Below, piece after piece: positions 42,434 through 54,363 of a stretch of 64,000 nucleotides of DNA. The notes below the pieces were generated by a model, which saw nothing but the letters and a program-made list of their open reading frames with translations, did not search any database and had not been told where the DNA came from. Both the position numbers and the translations under genes were made by a program. The stretch spans positions 930,001 through 994,000 of the forward strand of contig NZ_CP068983.1 of assembly GCF_016801025.1 (NCBI RefSeq). The letters run 5' to 3'. Source of the DNA: Paradevosia shaoguanensis (GTDB taxonomy: Bacteria; Pseudomonadota; Alphaproteobacteria; Rhizobiales; Devosiaceae). Numbering within the stretch: position 1 is the stretch's first letter; the number at the start of each line of letters is the position of its first letter.

Positions 42434-44059
42434 TCAGATCATAGCGACAAGACGCGCCGCGTCGATGCCCTCGGACAAGGTGCCGTAGGTGCGACCCCAA
42501 TCGCCGTCGAGGCGGGTGCGGATGAACGCGGAAGCCGCAAGCTGGTCGCCGTGGCGGAGCAGCAGGCTGGCCTGCAGCAGGAGTGCGAGGCGCTCGGTGA
42601 ACTGGCGGGCTTCGGCGTCGGCGACACCGGAGGCATAGCGCGAGAGGGTGGCGTCGAGCGCGGCATCGAAGGCGCGATCAGTGCCACGAGCAAGGGTGAG
42701 CTCGGCGGCAAGGGCATCGAGGGCTTCGGGCTGCTTGCGGATGGTGCGCAGGACATCGAGGCAGACGATATTGCCCGAGCCCTCCCAGATGGCGTTGAGG
42801 GGAGCCTCGCGATAAAGCCAGGGCATAGGACCATCCTCGACATAGCCGGAACCGCCAACGCATTCCATAGCTTCGACCACGAAGCCGGGGCAGCGCTTGT
42901 TGGACCAGTATTTGGCGAGGGCAACGGCGAGGCGGGCGAAGGCACGTTCAGAATCGGAAGTGCTGTCGAAGGCTTGCGCGACGCGCAGGCCGATGGCGAG
43001 AGCGCCGAGCCAATCGAGCGCGAGGTCGGCGAGAACAGCTTGCATCAGCGGCTGGTCGACAAGAGGGGCGCCGAAGGCCATGCGGTTGCGCGTCCAGTAA
43101 GCGGCTTCCGAAAGGGCGCGGTGCATGAGGCCGGCGGGGGCCATGGCGGTATCGAGACGGGTGTGGTGGACCATTTCGATGATGGTCGAAACGCCCCTGC
43201 CCGGCTCGCCAAGAAGCTCTGCCCAGGCGCTGTGATATTCGATCTCGGCGGAGGCATTGGCGCGATTGCCGAGCTTGTCCTTGAGGCGCATGAGCTGGAT
43301 GGCATTGCGCGTTCCGTCCGGCTGCCAGCGCGGAACGAGGAAACAGGTGAGGCCTTCATTTGTCTGCGCCAAGGTGAGGAAGGCGTCGGACATGGGGGCC
43401 GAGCAGAACCATTTGTGGCCGGTGAGGCGGTAGCCTGCGCCATCGCGCTCGGCGCGGGTCTGGTTGGCGCGCAGGTCCGAGCCGCCCTGCTTTTCGGTCA
43501 TGGCCATGCCGATGGTGAGCCCGGCCTTTTCGGCGGCGGGAAGCGCGGCTGGATCATAGCGGGCCGAGAGAAGGCCGGGGCGCCAGCGGGCGGAGAGTTC
43601 GGGGGAGGAAGCGAGCGCCGGCACGGCGGCGTAGGTCATGGTCATGGGGCAACAGGTGCCCGGCTCGACCTGGGTGAGGAGATAGACCATGGCAGCATGG
43701 GCGACGTGACCGCCGGGATCGCCTGTGGTCCAGGCAAGGGAGGAATAGCCGGCTTCGAGGCCTTTGCGCATCAGGTCGTGATAAGCGGGATGAAATTCGA
43801 CCTCATCGATGCGGCGGCCGGCGCGGTCAAAAGTCTTGAGTTCGGGCGGATAGCGATTGGCGGCGCGGCCCTGGGCAACGGATTCGGCGCTGCCGATGGT
43901 TTGCGCGAAGCCGTCGAGGTGGCCGGCATGGGCCGGTGCCAGGCGCTCGATGGCGGCGCGCAAGGGCGCGTCCTCGGCCCAGAGCGGCAGCGCTTCGCGC
44001 GGTTCGGGCTGGTTGAAGACCTTGTGGGTTTCGAGGTTCGTCTGAGGTTTGAACGCCAT
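42434..44059 (-). CDS. aidB: AidB-like acyl-CoA dehydrogenase homologue
   Basis: This 541-residue flavoprotein has the same length as E. coli AidB. It contains the AidB landmarks YPPEL, HPAYHDLM, MAMTEKQGGSDLRANQT, GHKWFCSAPMSDAF and MECVGGSGYVED. AidB is part of the adaptive response to alkylating agents and binds DNA, though its exact role is debated. Its acyl-CoA dehydrogenase activity is weak. The start MAFKPQT follows GGGAGGGT. It lies 42 bases after RecQ on the same strand, which suggests both are linked to DNA maintenance. No Ada or AlkB gene is seen nearby. Confidence 0.88.
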   Translation of the reverse strand: MAFKPQTNLETHKVFNQPEPREALPLWAEDAPLRAAIERLAPAHAGHLDGFAQTIGSAESVAQGRAANRYPPELKTFDRAGRRIDEVEFHPAYHDLMRKGLEAGYSSLAWTTGDPGGHVAHAAMVYLLTQVEPGTCCPMTMTYAAVPALASSPELSARWRPGLLSARYDPAALPAAEKAGLTIGMAMTEKQGGSDLRANQTRAERDGAGYRLTGHKWFCSAPMSDAFLTLAQTNEGLTCFLVPRWQPDGTRNAIQLMRLKDKLGNRANASAEIEYHSAWAELLGEPGRGVSTIIEMVHHTRLDTAMAPAGLMHRALSEAAYWTRNRMAFGAPLVDQPLMQAVLADLALDWLGALAIGLRVAQAFDSTSDSERAFARLAVALAKYWSNKRCPGFVVEAMECVGGSGYVEDGPMPWLYREAPLNAIWEGSGNIVCLDVLRTIRKQPEALDALAAELTLARGTDRAFDAALDATLSRYASGVADAEARQFTERLALLLQASLLLRHGDQLAASAFIRTRLDGDWGRTYGTLSEGIDAARLVAMI

Positions 44060-44101
44060 CTGACCCTCCCGCTCCGAGTAGGGAGCGGCGGGCAATGTCT
44101 G

Positions 44102-45922
44102 TCAAGCGGCGTGGCTGGCGATGACCGAGAGGAAGGCTTCGCCGTAGCGTTCGAGCTTGGAATGACCGATGCCGGGGATGGCGCGCAGGTCATCGAAGGA
44201 GCCGGGGCGGGTCAGGGCCATGGCGCGCAGGGTGGTATCGTGGAAGACCACATAGGGCGGCACGCCCTGGAGCTTGGCGAGGCGCAGGCGCTCGTTGCGC
44301 AGGGCGTCGAAAAGACCGGAGGCCTCGGGCGGCAGGTCAAAGACCGTGGCATTGAGTGAGCGGCGCACTTCTGCGGCCTTGCGCGGGCGATCCTGGCGGA
44401 AGGTGACCTTGCGCTCGCCGCGGAAGACCGGGCGCGCCTCCTCACTCAGCATCAGGGCGCCATGGGCCTCGTGGTCAATGACGATGAAGCCGGCAGCGGT
44501 CAGCTGGCGCAGCACGGATTGCCAGGTGCGGGAATCGTGATCCTTGCCGGCGCCGAAAACCTTCTGGTTCTGGTGGCCGAAGCGGGTGACCTTTTCGGTT
44601 TCCTTTCCCAGCAGAACATCGACGATGTGGCCAGCGCCGAAACGCTGGCCGGTGCGGTAGATGGCGGCGAGCGCCTTGACCGCGGCGTCGGTGCCGTCCC
44701 AGGTGGCGACCGGCGAGCGACAGGTGTCGCAATTGCCGCAATTGCCCTCTTGGCTCTCGCCGAAATGGGCGAGGATGGCCTGACGGCGGCAGGTCGTGGT
44801 TTCGCAGATGCCCAGCAGCGCATTGAGCTTGCCGCGTTCGATGCGCTTGATCTCCTCAGGCGCGCCGCCTTCATCGATCATGCGGCGGCGCTGCACGACA
44901 TCAGCCATGCCATAGCTCATCCAGGCTTCGGACGGCATGCCGTCGCGGCCGGCGCGGCCGGTTTCCTGGTAATAGGCTTCCACGGATGACGGCAGATCGA
45001 GGTGGGCGACATAGCGGACGTCAGGCTTGTCGATACCCATCCCGAAGGCAACGGTGGCGACGAGGCAGAGGCCTTCGTCCTTGAGGAAGGCATCCTGATT
45101 GGCGGCACGCAGGTCCGCGTTCATGCCGGCGTGGTACGGAAGTGCCTTGATGCCCTGGCCGTTCAGCCAATCCGCCGTATCCTCAACCTTGGCGCGCGAA
45201 AGGCAGTAGACGATGCCGGAATTGCCCTTGTGGTTGGCGAGGAAGGCCAGGAGCTGACGGCGCGGGCTGTCGCGCTCAACGATGGTGTAGCTGATATTGG
45301 GACGATCGAAGCTGGTGGTGAAGACGCGGGCATCTTCGAGGGCCAGCTTTTCGATGATGTCGGCGCGGGTCAGCGGGTCGGCGGTGGCAGTGAGGGCGAT
45401 GCGCGGTACTGAGGGGAAGAGCTCGGCGAGGATCGCCAGCTCCCTGTATTCAGGGCGGAAATCGTGACCCCATTGGCTCACGCAGTGAGCCTCGTCGATG
45501 GCGAAGAGGGATATCTCGGTTTCGGAAAGAAGTTGGCGGAAACCGGGGAGCGCGAGGCGTTCGGGGGTGACGTAGAGGAGTTCGAGTTCGCCGTTGCGCA
45601 GGTCGCGGCGGACGGTGGAAAACTCCTCCTGCGACATCGCCGAGTTGAAGGCGGCGGCCTTGACGCCAGCCTGGCGCAGCGCCTCGACCTGATCGCGCAT
45701 GAGGGCAATGAGTGGAGACACCACGATGCCGACGCCTGAGCGGCAGAGGGCGGGGATCTGGTAGCAGGCGGACTTTCCCGCGCCCGTTGGAAACAGCACG
45801 ACCGCATCGCCGCCGCTGGTGACGTGGCGGACGACATCTTCCTGCTGGCCGCGAAAAGCGGCGTGGCCGAAGACATCGCGCAGGACTTCGGCGGGATCTT
45901 TGAGCGGCGCGGAGGCTAACAT
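44102..45922 (-). CDS. recQ: ATP-dependent DNA helicase RecQ
   Basis: This 606-residue 3'-5' helicase is used in recombination and replication-fork repair. Walker A is PTGAGKS (45-51) and the DEAH box is [18 protein letters not shown]. The helicase C domain has [16 protein letters not shown] and [10 protein letters not shown]. The zinc-binding cysteines are in CETTTCRRQ and CGNCDTC. A winged helix and C-terminal HRDC domain (from about 530, [20 protein letters not shown]) complete the usual architecture. The start is the ATG at MLASAP, the first ATG of the frame. Its ribosome binding site is weak. Genes on both sides are codirectional. Confidence 0.95.
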   Translation of the reverse strand: MLASAPLKDPAEVLRDVFGHAAFRGQQEDVVRHVTSGGDAVVLFPTGAGKSACYQIPALCRSGVGIVVSPLIALMRDQVEALRQAGVKAAAFNSAMSQEEFSTVRRDLRNGELELLYVTPERLALPGFRQLLSETEISLFAIDEAHCVSQWGHDFRPEYRELAILAELFPSVPRIALTATADPLTRADIIEKLALEDARVFTTSFDRPNISYTIVERDSPRRQLLAFLANHKGNSGIVYCLSRAKVEDTADWLNGQGIKALPYHAGMNADLRAANQDAFLKDEGLCLVATVAFGMGIDKPDVRYVAHLDLPSSVEAYYQETGRAGRDGMPSEAWMSYGMADVVQRRRMIDEGGAPEEIKRIERGKLNALLGICETTTCRRQAILAHFGESQEGNCGNCDTCRSPVATWDGTDAAVKALAAIYRTGQRFGAGHIVDVLLGKETEKVTRFGHQNQKVFGAGKDHDSRTWQSVLRQLTAAGFIVIDHEAHGALMLSEEARPVFRGERKVTFRQDRPRKAAEVRRSLNATVFDLPPEASGLFDALRNERLRLAKLQGVPPYVVFHDTTLRAMALTRPGSFDDLRAIPGIGHSKLERYGEAFLSVIASHAA

Positions 45923-45996
45923 GGGCAAACGAATCTCTTGCTGCCCACTGATAGCAGAGGCTTGCCCCTGACCCAAATTGGGACTTGTGACGGCTG

Positions 45997-47196
45997 TCAG
46001 GACATTGCCTGCGAAAGCGGGCGGGCGAGATCGAGCAGGTCGGAGAGGGCGTCGACGAGCAGGTCCATCTGCTCACGCGAGTTGTAGCCCTGGACCGAGA
46101 CGCGGGCTAGGGCCCGGCCCTTCCACTTGAACACCGGAATCTCGATGGCATAGCGCTCGATAAGCGCGTCGTGAATGGCCAACGGATCGCAATCAGGGAT
46201 GGGCATGGCGACCATCTGCGGAGCGGAAAATTCGGGCGAGGAGAGCGGCGCAAGTCCAGTGCGTTCCGTAAGGCGCGCAGCGGTTTCCTGTGCGAGCGCC
46301 GTGCAGGAGCGGGCGACGGCATCCCAATCGTGCTCCTTCCGAAAGGCAAGAGCGGCAGGGACAGCAAGCCAGGCGGAGGGATCGCGGGTGCCCTGCATCT
46401 CGATTTCGTCGATGAACGGCGAATTGCCGAGGGCACCCATCGCGCCGGGTTCCTTGGACTGGTTGGTCCAGCCGTGACTGACCACGAGCGGGTTCAGGAT
46501 GCCCTGCATCTGCGGGCGCGCATAGAGAAAGGCCGAGCCTTTCGGGGCCATCAGCCATTTGTGGCAGTTGCCCGAATAGTAGTCGACGCCCATCGCGTCG
46601 AGAGCGAGTGGGATGTGGCCGGGCGCGTGCGCGCCATCGATGACCGTGATGATGTTGCGGCGGCGCGCTTCAGCGATGGCACGCTCAATGGGGAAGACGA
46701 GCGCGGTCGGCGAAGTGATGTGCGAGAGGAAGAGCACGCGGGTGCGCTCGGTCATACCGGCGAGAAGCGCTTCGGTGAAGACGGCCTCAGAAACCAGCGG
46801 CATGGGGACTTCGACCGTCACGACCCGTGCCCCTGTGCGGCGGACGACGTAGGCCCAGGTCTTTTCCAGTGCCGAGTACTCGTGATCGGTGGTGAGGATT
46901 TCGTCGCCTGGTTTAAGGTCGAGCGATTGAGCGACGATGTTGAGGCCAGTGGTGGCGTTGACCACCGCGACGATGTTTTCGGGGCTAGTGCCGAGATAGG
47001 GTGCGAGGGCCTCGCGCGGGGTCCGCATGCGGACCGTCAGTTCGCGACCGAGAAAGGCGACGGGCTGCGCTTCGAGTTCGCGTTGGAAGGCCTGGTAGGT
47101 TTCGAAAACCGGGCGCGGGCAGGCACCGAACGAGCCGTGATTGAGAAACACGACATCCTCCGAGAGGAGGAAATGACGGGCGAGATTGGACGGCAC
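45997..47196 (-). CDS. Class V aminotransferase, isopenicillin-N-epimerase-like
   Basis: This ~399-residue fold-type I PLP enzyme is of the CefD/EgtE-like group. FLNHGSFG at the N terminus, Asp188 in VIDGAHAPG and the PLP lysine Lys213 in [14 protein letters not shown] are diagnostic. A GTG start is preferred; a TTG nine codons earlier is possible, and neither has a clear ribosome binding site. Relatives act as epimerases or C-S lyases (for example in ergothioneine synthesis). The neighbours (RecQ, metal-chelate binding protein) do not indicate a substrate. Confidence 0.85.
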   Translation of the reverse strand: MPSNLARHFLLSEDVVFLNHGSFGACPRPVFETYQAFQRELEAQPVAFLGRELTVRMRTPREALAPYLGTSPENIVAVVNATTGLNIVAQSLDLKPGDEILTTDHEYSALEKTWAYVVRRTGARVVTVEVPMPLVSEAVFTEALLAGMTERTRVLFLSHITSPTALVFPIERAIAEARRRNIITVIDGAHAPGHIPLALDAMGVDYYSGNCHKWLMAPKGSAFLYARPQMQGILNPLVVSHGWTNQSKEPGAMGALGNSPFIDEIEMQGTRDPSAWLAVPAALAFRKEHDWDAVARSCTALAQETAARLTERTGLAPLSSPEFSAPQMVAMPIPDCDPLAIHDALIERYAIEIPVFKWKGRALARVSVQGYNSREQMDLLVDALSDLLDLARPLSQAMS

Positions 47197-47295
47197 GATG
47201 GCGTTTCCGGTGGCGGGTCGCAACGATGTGGCAGAGTCCGCGACCGGAAAGCAAGGGGGCGGAGGCCGTCAAGGCGACCTCCGCCTAGTTAGCCT

Positions 47296-48213
47296 CTACT
47301 GGAGCTTGAGCTCGTAGACACGGGCGACATCGTCGAGCGCCAGATTGGCAGCCATGATGCCGCCAGCCGTGGCCCAGATAGTGTCGGAGACCGGGTAGAC
47401 GTGACCAGCCTTCACTGCGGCGAGATTCTGCCAGAGCGGCTCGGCCATCCATTCCTCGGCCTGCTTGTTGGCACCGCCATCGCCCACTTCGTAGTTGAAG
47501 TAGAAGATGCGATCGGCATCGAGTTCGCCGATGCGTTCCTTGGTGATGAGTTCGGCCATGCCTTCGCGATCCTGCACGGCAGGACGATTGAGGCCGGCTT
47601 CACGGATCATGACGCCGGAGAAGCTGTCATTGGAGTAGACGTAGGTCTGGCCGGCGAGGAAGCGCACGAGGGTCACGGTTTCCTTGGCCTTGTCGCCCAG
47701 GGCTTCGCGGACCTTGCGGGCGTGATCCTCATAGGCGGCAAGCACGGCCTTGCCTTCCTCGACCTCGCCTACGGCTTCGGCATAGAGCGAGAAGTTTTCC
47801 TTCCACTTGCCCTGAATATTCTCGGCGAAAACGGTCGGGGCGATGGCGGAGAGCTGTTCGTAGATCTTCTCGTGGCGGCGCTTGTTGCCGATGATCAAGT
47901 CAGGCTCGAGCGCGGCGATGGTTTCAAGCTCGGGGGCGAGTTCTTCGCCGATGACCTTGGTATCTGCGAGTTGGGCAGCGACGTGGTCGTACCAGGGATT
48001 GGAATTGGCCGAACGGGCGGCGCCGATGGGGACGATGCCCAGCGCGAGCAGGTCTTCCGTGGCCTCGTTGGTGAGAGCGACGACGCGCAGCGGGTGGTCG
48101 GGCACGCTGGTGACGCCCATGGCGTGCGTCACCTCGGCGGCGAAGGTGGCCGGGGCGAGGGCGGAGAAGACCAACGCAAGGGCGAGGCCGATGGCAGAAC
48201 GTCGTTGGAGCAT
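47296..48213 (-). CDS. Periplasmic iron-siderophore-type substrate-binding protein (FecB/FhuD family)
   Basis: This 305-residue periplasmic receptor of the class III ABC binding-protein family has a signal peptide MLQRRSAIGLALALVFSALA plus PATFAAE and two lobes joined by one long helix. The pattern RVVALTNEATEDLLALGIVPIG, shown in part as RVVALTNEATEDLL, and EPDLIIGNKRRHEKIYEQL are typical of catecholate- or citrate-siderophore binders. No permease or ATPase for it lies next to it. The gene upstream (49 bases away) is an MFS transporter, so the importer core may be encoded elsewhere. Fur or RirA control is likely but I could not identify a box. Confidence 0.9.
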   Translation of the reverse strand: MLQRRSAIGLALALVFSALAPATFAAEVTHAMGVTSVPDHPLRVVALTNEATEDLLALGIVPIGAARSANSNPWYDHVAAQLADTKVIGEELAPELETIAALEPDLIIGNKRRHEKIYEQLSAIAPTVFAENIQGKWKENFSLYAEAVGEVEEGKAVLAAYEDHARKVREALGDKAKETVTLVRFLAGQTYVYSNDSFSGVMIREAGLNRPAVQDREGMAELITKERIGELDADRIFYFNYEVGDGGANKQAEEWMAEPLWQNLAAVKAGHVYPVSDTIWATAGGIMAANLALDDVARVYELKLQ

Positions 48214-48262
48214 TGCAGGAATCTAAACTTAATCTGAGGGGTCAATATTATGACCTTGAGCC

Positions 48263-49474
48263 TCAGCTTTTGTGCAAAGTCAAGCGGCGCGTAACCGCCA
48301 GCATGGCGAAAGCGCTGATTGCAGGTACGAGCGCAAGCACGATCCACGGGACGGAAGCTCGAGCCGACGGGATCAGTGCCCAATCGAGCAGTGGGCCGAG
48401 AACGACATTGCCAACGAGCACGAAGACACCGCCGACCGAGGCCTGCGCGCCGTAGTAGACGCCGGTGGGTCGGCCGGCGGCGAAGGTCGGCACGAGGTCC
48501 ATGGCCAACGGCCGCACGATCATCTGACCGAGAGAGAGGATCACGACCATGATTACGGCAGGCGCCAGCGACCATGGCGCCGTCGCGGGCGTGAGCGGCG
48601 CGAAGGCGGCGACTATGGCAAAAGCGACAGCCATCAGTGCGAAACCGAAAGGCATGCTGACCTGAACGCCGACATGCCGGGCCAGGCGTGTGATCGGCAA
48701 TTGGAGGGTGATGACCAACACGGAGGCGATCATGAACATGGGCGCCAGATCGCGCTCTCCACCGCCGGACCGAGCGATCTCGATGGGGAGGGCGAGATAG
48801 AGCTGGTTGTAGCAGAAGAGATAGGCGCCATGGGCGAGGATGAAGGCCAGGAACAGCCGATCGCCGAGGACGGGCGCGAAGGAGCCCTGTTCGTGGCGCA
48901 CCGGGTGGGCCTCGTCTCGCGGCAGGAAGGCGAGGAGTACGAAGAAGGCGCAGACAAAGACTCCTGCCCCGATGAAGGCCATAGCCCGGAAGCCGACGCC
49001 CAGCAGCAGGGCGCCGGCCACGGGACCGAGTACTGCGCCAAGCTCGCCCCACACCGCAAGCAGCGCGAAATACTGTGCGCGGCTGCGCTTGCCGGCTTTT
49101 TCGCTCGTCTCGCCGACCTTGGCGATAAGCGTCGAGAGCGCGGGCGAAAAGAGCGCGCCGCCGACGCCGGTCAGGCAGGCTCCGATGAGGATAGTGGCAA
49201 TGTGTCCGCCGAGCCCAAGGAAGGCGTAGCCGGCAACGCGCACGACACAGCCGAGCAGGATGAGCCGGCGCGGCCCGAGACGATCGGAGAGCGTCCCGCC
49301 GAAAACGAAGAGTCCCTGCTGCGAAAAAGTGCGCAGACCCAGAACAAGGCCAATGGCGCTGCCGGCCAATGCCATGTCCTCGCGCAGATAGACCGCGAGG
49401 AACGGGACGACCATGTAGAAGCCCAGGTTGAACACGAGTTGGTTCGACAGGAGCAGCAGGGAATTAGCGGGCAA
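48263..49474 (-). CDS. Major facilitator superfamily transporter, EntS-like exporter
   Basis: This 403-residue inner-membrane protein has about 12 predicted helices and the MFS loop GGTLSDRLGPRR (a variant of the GxLaDrxGrkp signature) between helices 2 and 3. It starts at a TTG with a poor ribosome binding site (MPANSLLLLSNQL). It sits in one operon with the siderophore-type binding protein, so export of a siderophore or metal chelate is the simplest reading. The longer alternative of multidrug exporter cannot be excluded. Confidence 0.87.
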   Translation of the reverse strand: MPANSLLLLSNQLVFNLGFYMVVPFLAVYLREDMALAGSAIGLVLGLRTFSQQGLFVFGGTLSDRLGPRRLILLGCVVRVAGYAFLGLGGHIATILIGACLTGVGGALFSPALSTLIAKVGETSEKAGKRSRAQYFALLAVWGELGAVLGPVAGALLLGVGFRAMAFIGAGVFVCAFFVLLAFLPRDEAHPVRHEQGSFAPVLGDRLFLAFILAHGAYLFCYNQLYLALPIEIARSGGGERDLAPMFMIASVLVITLQLPITRLARHVGVQVSMPFGFALMAVAFAIVAAFAPLTPATAPWSLAPAVIMVVILSLGQMIVRPLAMDLVPTFAAGRPTGVYYGAQASVGGVFVLVGNVVLGPLLDWALIPSARASVPWIVLALVPAISAFAMLAVTRRLTLHKS

Positions 49475-49627
49475 TCAGGGGTCCGTTCGCGAGAGGCGAA
49501 CTGACCTCTGGAAGATAGTCGCTATCCTGGCAAGGCCCTGGTGCGCTTTGCATTGAAGATTTTCGCTCGTGGCTCGGTACGCAACGGACTGTATGTTGGT
49601 GCGATTGCCAAGATACGGATTCGGCTC

Positions 49628-50122
49628 ATGGATTTCACCGCACTCAAGCGCTTCGAAGATGCTCTCGCGATTTATGAAACCGAGCGCGATGTCGGCCGGG
49701 CGCTGCATCGCCTTGTCTAGGAGATCGTCGGGGTGAAGCTCTTCACGATGACGGCCGACAACCCCGACACGGGCTATGTACGGCGAGTCTATTCGAGCGA
49801 CGAGTTGGCCTATCCGATCCTCGGCACCAAGCCGATCGTGTTCGACGCGAGCTACGAGGCCATGACCAGGGACCGCAAGACCTACGTCGCTGCCTCGCTC
49901 AAGGAGATGGAGGGCGAGTTCCCCGATCTCGAACTCATCAAATCGCTGGGTTGCGGCTCGGCGATCAACATGCCGGTGGTTGCGGGCGGCAAGATGCTGG
50001 GCTCGGTGAACCTGCTCCATGAGGAGCACTATTACGGTCCGGAGCGCGTGGCGCAGATGGAGGAACTGGTCGTGCCGGCCATGGCTTGCTTCCTGATTTT
50101 GCGGAATAGTTTCACTATTTGA
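49628..50122 (+). pseudogene. GAF-domain protein interrupted by an amber codon
   Basis: The frame starts at ATG 49628 with MDFTALKRFEDALAIYETER and continues to RALHRLV. It then meets TAG at 49718-49720 and continues in the same frame as EIVGVKLFTMTADNPDTGYV to the end at 50122. A GAF ligand-binding domain fills the whole 164-codon gene. Related free GAF proteins in this group of bacteria have a Lys or Gln codon at this place, so one substitution made the stop. A GTG at 49733 could restart translation of the latter part (130 residues), but no ribosome binding site is evident. Most likely a recent pseudogene. Confidence 0.82.
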
Positions 50123-50238
50123 AACTCCATTTCCGCGACTTGACCGTCGCCGAAAAATAGTTTTGTTACATCGAAAAAATTTAGACGCAGTGGGGCAGGT
50201 CGGGACTTGAGCGGCTTTTGGCAGATGGGCGGGTCGCG

Positions 50239-51168
50239 ATGGCCGGCTATGTAGTGCAGCGCCTTGGCCTGATGCTGGTGACGCTGCTGGCGATCGTCAC
50301 CCTTACTTTCTTCCTCATGCATGCCGTGCCAGGCGGACCGTTCACGTCCGAGAAGATGCTGCAGCCTGAAATCCAGGCGGCGCTCAACGCCAAGTATCAC
50401 CTCGACGACCCGCTCTGGCTGCAATACTTCAACTACATCAAGGGCGTGGTGACGCTCGATCTCGGCCCCTCCTTCAAATACGCGGGCATGAGCGTCAACC
50501 AGATCATCATGGAAGGCCTGCCGGTCACGGCCAAGGTCGGCTTCTTCGCGCTGATCTGCGTGGTGGCGCTCGGCGTGCCGCTCGGCGTAGTGGCTGCGCT
50601 CAATCGCAATCGCTGGCCCGACACGCTGGTGATGGTGATCGCCACGATCGGGGTGGCTGTGCCGTCCTATGTCATCGCGACCATCGCGCTATGTGTCTTC
50701 GCGCTGCGGCTGGGCTGGGTGCCGACATTCGGGCTCGATGATTGGCGCGGTTACTTCCTACCGGTCTTCGCCCTCTCGGGTTTCTGGATTTCCTTCATCG
50801 CCCGCCTGGCGCGTTCGAGCCTTCTTGAAACCCTGGATCAGGACTACATGACCACGGCAAAGGCCAAGGGGCTCAAGCCGGGCCAGGTGCTGTTCAAGCA
50901 CGGTCTACGCAATTCGCTGATCCCGGTAGTGACGGTGCTGGGGCCCGTGGTGGCTAACCTGCTGACCGGCTCGTTCGTGATCGAACAGATCTTTGCCCTG
51001 CCCGGCATCGGGCGGCACTTCGTACTGTCGATCACCAACCGCGACTATACGGCCATCATGGGCATCACGATCTTCTATGCGGCGGTGCTCATGGTGATGA
51101 TCTTCATCGTGGACATGCTCTATCTCGTGCTCGATCCGCGCATCAAATACGGAGCGCGCGGCAAATGA
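50239..51168 (+). CDS. ABC transporter permease, OppB/DppB type
   Basis: This 309-residue inner-membrane permease begins with the family motif LMHAVPGGPFTSEKM after the first helix and has the EAA loop around YMTTAKAKGLKPGQVLF. The start MAGYVV is the first ATG. A TTG seven codons earlier is less likely. It overlaps the next permease gene (ATGA). First of five genes of an oligopeptide-type importer with two permeases, two ATPases and a binding protein. Confidence 0.94.
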   Translation: MAGYVVQRLGLMLVTLLAIVTLTFFLMHAVPGGPFTSEKMLQPEIQAALNAKYHLDDPLWLQYFNYIKGVVTLDLGPSFKYAGMSVNQIIMEGLPVTAKVGFFALICVVALGVPLGVVAALNRNRWPDTLVMVIATIGVAVPSYVIATIALCVFALRLGWVPTFGLDDWRGYFLPVFALSGFWISFIARLARSSLLETLDQDYMTTAKAKGLKPGQVLFKHGLRNSLIPVVTVLGPVVANLLTGSFVIEQIFALPGIGRHFVLSITNRDYTAIMGITIFYAAVLMVMIFIVDMLYLVLDPRIKYGARGK

Positions 51169-52316
51169 GCGATATCGCGCCGGAGATGTGGGCACCGGTC
51201 AAGCGCGACGCCGCGCAGGCCGAATTCATTGCCGCTCCCAGCCTCACCTATTGGCAGGACGTGCGCCAGCGGCTCTGGAAGAACCGGCCGGCCATGCTGG
51301 GCCTGGGTTTCATCATCGTGCTGATCGTGGCGGCGATCGTGGGGCCGATGCTGTCCTCGCACACCTATTACGAGCAGAACCTCAAGTTCGCCAACATCCC
51401 ACCGGTGTTCCAGACCTATGAGGTCGACGGGAAGCGGTTCTTCTTCAACTCGGGCAATTTCAACCTTTATGAGGTCTCGCCGGAGGGCAAGGTCGAGGGG
51501 CTGCTGCGAGCGACCAAGAAGGACCTCATCAAGAAGCAGCAGCAGTTCAAGTTCGGCGACCAACTGGTGGTGATGGATACGGCTCAGCAGACACTGACGC
51601 TGGACGGCACGCCGCTGCAGCCGACCGGATGGCAATGGAACCAGAGCAACTGGTTCGGCACCGACCAGCTCGGGCGCGACGTGCTGGTGCGCCAGCTTTA
51701 TGGCGCACGCATTTCGCTGACGGTGGCGTTCGTCGCGACGCTGGTGAACTTCTTTATCGGCGTGTTCTACGGCGGTATTTCGGGCTATCTCGGCGGGCGC
51801 GCCGACATGGTGATGATGCGCATCGTCGAGATCATCGCGACGATTCCGCTCACGCTCTACGTGATCCTGATGATGGTGGTGCTCAATTCTGGGTTCTTCT
51901 CCGTGATCCTCGCGATCGGCACCGTCTATTGGGTAGATATGGCTCGCATTGTCCGGGGACAGATCCTGACGCTCAAGGAACAGGATTACGTCGCAGCTGC
52001 CCGGACGATGGGCGCTTCGACGGGGCGCATTCTCACGCGGCATCTTCTGCCCAATACGATCGGACCGATCCTTGTAACCCTGACCATGCTCATCCCGAGC
52101 GCCATCTTCATCGAGAGCTTCATGAGCTTTATCGGGCTGGGCGTGACGCCGCCGCAGGCTAGCTGGGGTACGTTGACCAGCGAAGCAGTGGAGACGCTGC
52201 GCGCCTATCCCTACCAACTTTTCTTCCCGGCGGCGGCGATCAGCCTCACCATGTTTGCATTCAACTTCCTGGGCGACGGGTTGCGCGATGCGCTCGATCC
52301 GAGGTTGCGCAAATGA
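51165..52316 (+). CDS. ABC transporter permease, OppC type, with periplasmic insertion
   Basis: This 383-residue permease is about 80 residues longer than a typical OppC. After the first helix (43-62) comes a soluble section of about 70-160, before the usual [14 protein letters not shown]. This section is probably a periplasmic domain packed against the binding protein. It occurs in some OppC-like subunits. The EAA loop is [17 protein letters not shown] (around 275). It overlaps both neighbours by ATGA. Confidence 0.92.
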   Translation: MSDIAPEMWAPVKRDAAQAEFIAAPSLTYWQDVRQRLWKNRPAMLGLGFIIVLIVAAIVGPMLSSHTYYEQNLKFANIPPVFQTYEVDGKRFFFNSGNFNLYEVSPEGKVEGLLRATKKDLIKKQQQFKFGDQLVVMDTAQQTLTLDGTPLQPTGWQWNQSNWFGTDQLGRDVLVRQLYGARISLTVAFVATLVNFFIGVFYGGISGYLGGRADMVMMRIVEIIATIPLTLYVILMMVVLNSGFFSVILAIGTVYWVDMARIVRGQILTLKEQDYVAAARTMGASTGRILTRHLLPNTIGPILVTLTMLIPSAIFIESFMSFIGLGVTPPQASWGTLTSEAVETLRAYPYQLFFPAAAISLTMFAFNFLGDGLRDALDPRLRK

Positions 52317-53313
52317 CCCTTCTCAGCGTCACGAACCTCAAGACCAGCTTCTTCACGTCGCGCGGCGAGGTGCAGGCCGTGCGCGGCGTGTCGTTCGACG
52401 TACGGCCGGGCGAAATCCTGGGCATCGTGGGCGAGAGCGGCTCGGGCAAGTCGATCACCTGCATGAGCGTGCTGCGCCTGCTCAAGAGTTCTGGACGCGT
52501 CGTGGGTGGGGAGGCGCTGTTCGAAGGTCGCGACCTGCTCAAGCTCGATGACGACGAGCTGCGGCAGTTGCGCGGCAACGAGATCGCAATGATCTTCCAG
52601 GACCCGATGACCTCGCTCAACCCGACGCTGACGGTGGGTGAGCAGGTGATGGAGACGATCCTCCGCCACCGCAAGGTAACGCGCGCCGAGGCGCGGCAGC
52701 GCGTCATCGAACTGTTCGAACTGGTGCGCATTCCTAATGCCGCGCAGCGCCTGAGGGCCTATCCGCACCAGTTTTCGGGCGGCATGCGGCAGCGTGTGAT
52801 GATCGCGATGGCGCTATCGTGTGATCCCAAGCTCCTCATTGCCGATGAGCCGACGACGGCGCTTGATGTCACCATCCAGCGACAAATCCTGGCGCTGCTC
52901 AAGGAATTGCAGTCGCGCCTGGGCATGGCGGTGATCCTCATCACGCACGATCTTGGCGTCATTGCCGAGGTTACCGACCGCGTGCTGGTGATGTATGGCG
53001 GCATGGCTATGGAGCAAGGGCCGGTGCGCGAGGTGTTCGCGCGACCATCGCACCCTTATACGCGCGGGCTACTCTCCTCGATCCCCGACCTGAGGGACGG
53101 CGAACATCATCGTCTGACGCCTATACCGGGCTCGCCGCCGGACATGCTGCGGCCGCCGCCGGGCTGTCCGTTTGCGCCGCGTTGTCCGCATACGATGGCG
53201 CAGTGCGTCGCTGCCGTACCGCCGCTCTTTGAAATCGGAAGCGCACACGAGGCGCGCTGCTGGCTGCACCATCAGGATGCGCCCAAGGTGCTGGGCGAGA
53301 TGGAGGCGGCGCA

Positions 53314-53317
<4 letters not shown>
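52313..53317 (+). CDS. Oligopeptide ABC transporter ATP-binding protein, OppD type
   Basis: This 334-residue ATPase has Walker A GESGSGKS (residues about 40-47), signature [14 protein letters not shown], Walker [13 protein letters not shown] and H-loop [11 protein letters not shown]. The C-terminal OppD extension contains [14 protein letters not shown], an iron-sulfur-like cysteine set typical of this family. It pairs with the OppF-type ATPase encoded next. Confidence 0.95.
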
Positions 53318-54327
<1,010 letters not shown>

Positions 54328-54363
54328 GGGAGGCGGTCAACGATGAACACAGGAGAGAAACAG

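Noticed and set aside
41504-44359. 951-codon plus-strand frame across three minus-strand genes
   Set aside because: It runs antisense to an epimerase-like gene and an AidB homologue with complete motifs. Composition is Gly/Glu/Val rich as expected for a mirror frame.
44102-45976. Earlier TTG start for RecQ at 45976
   Set aside because: The added 18 residues have no similarity to the family, and the internal ATG begins the usual N terminus.
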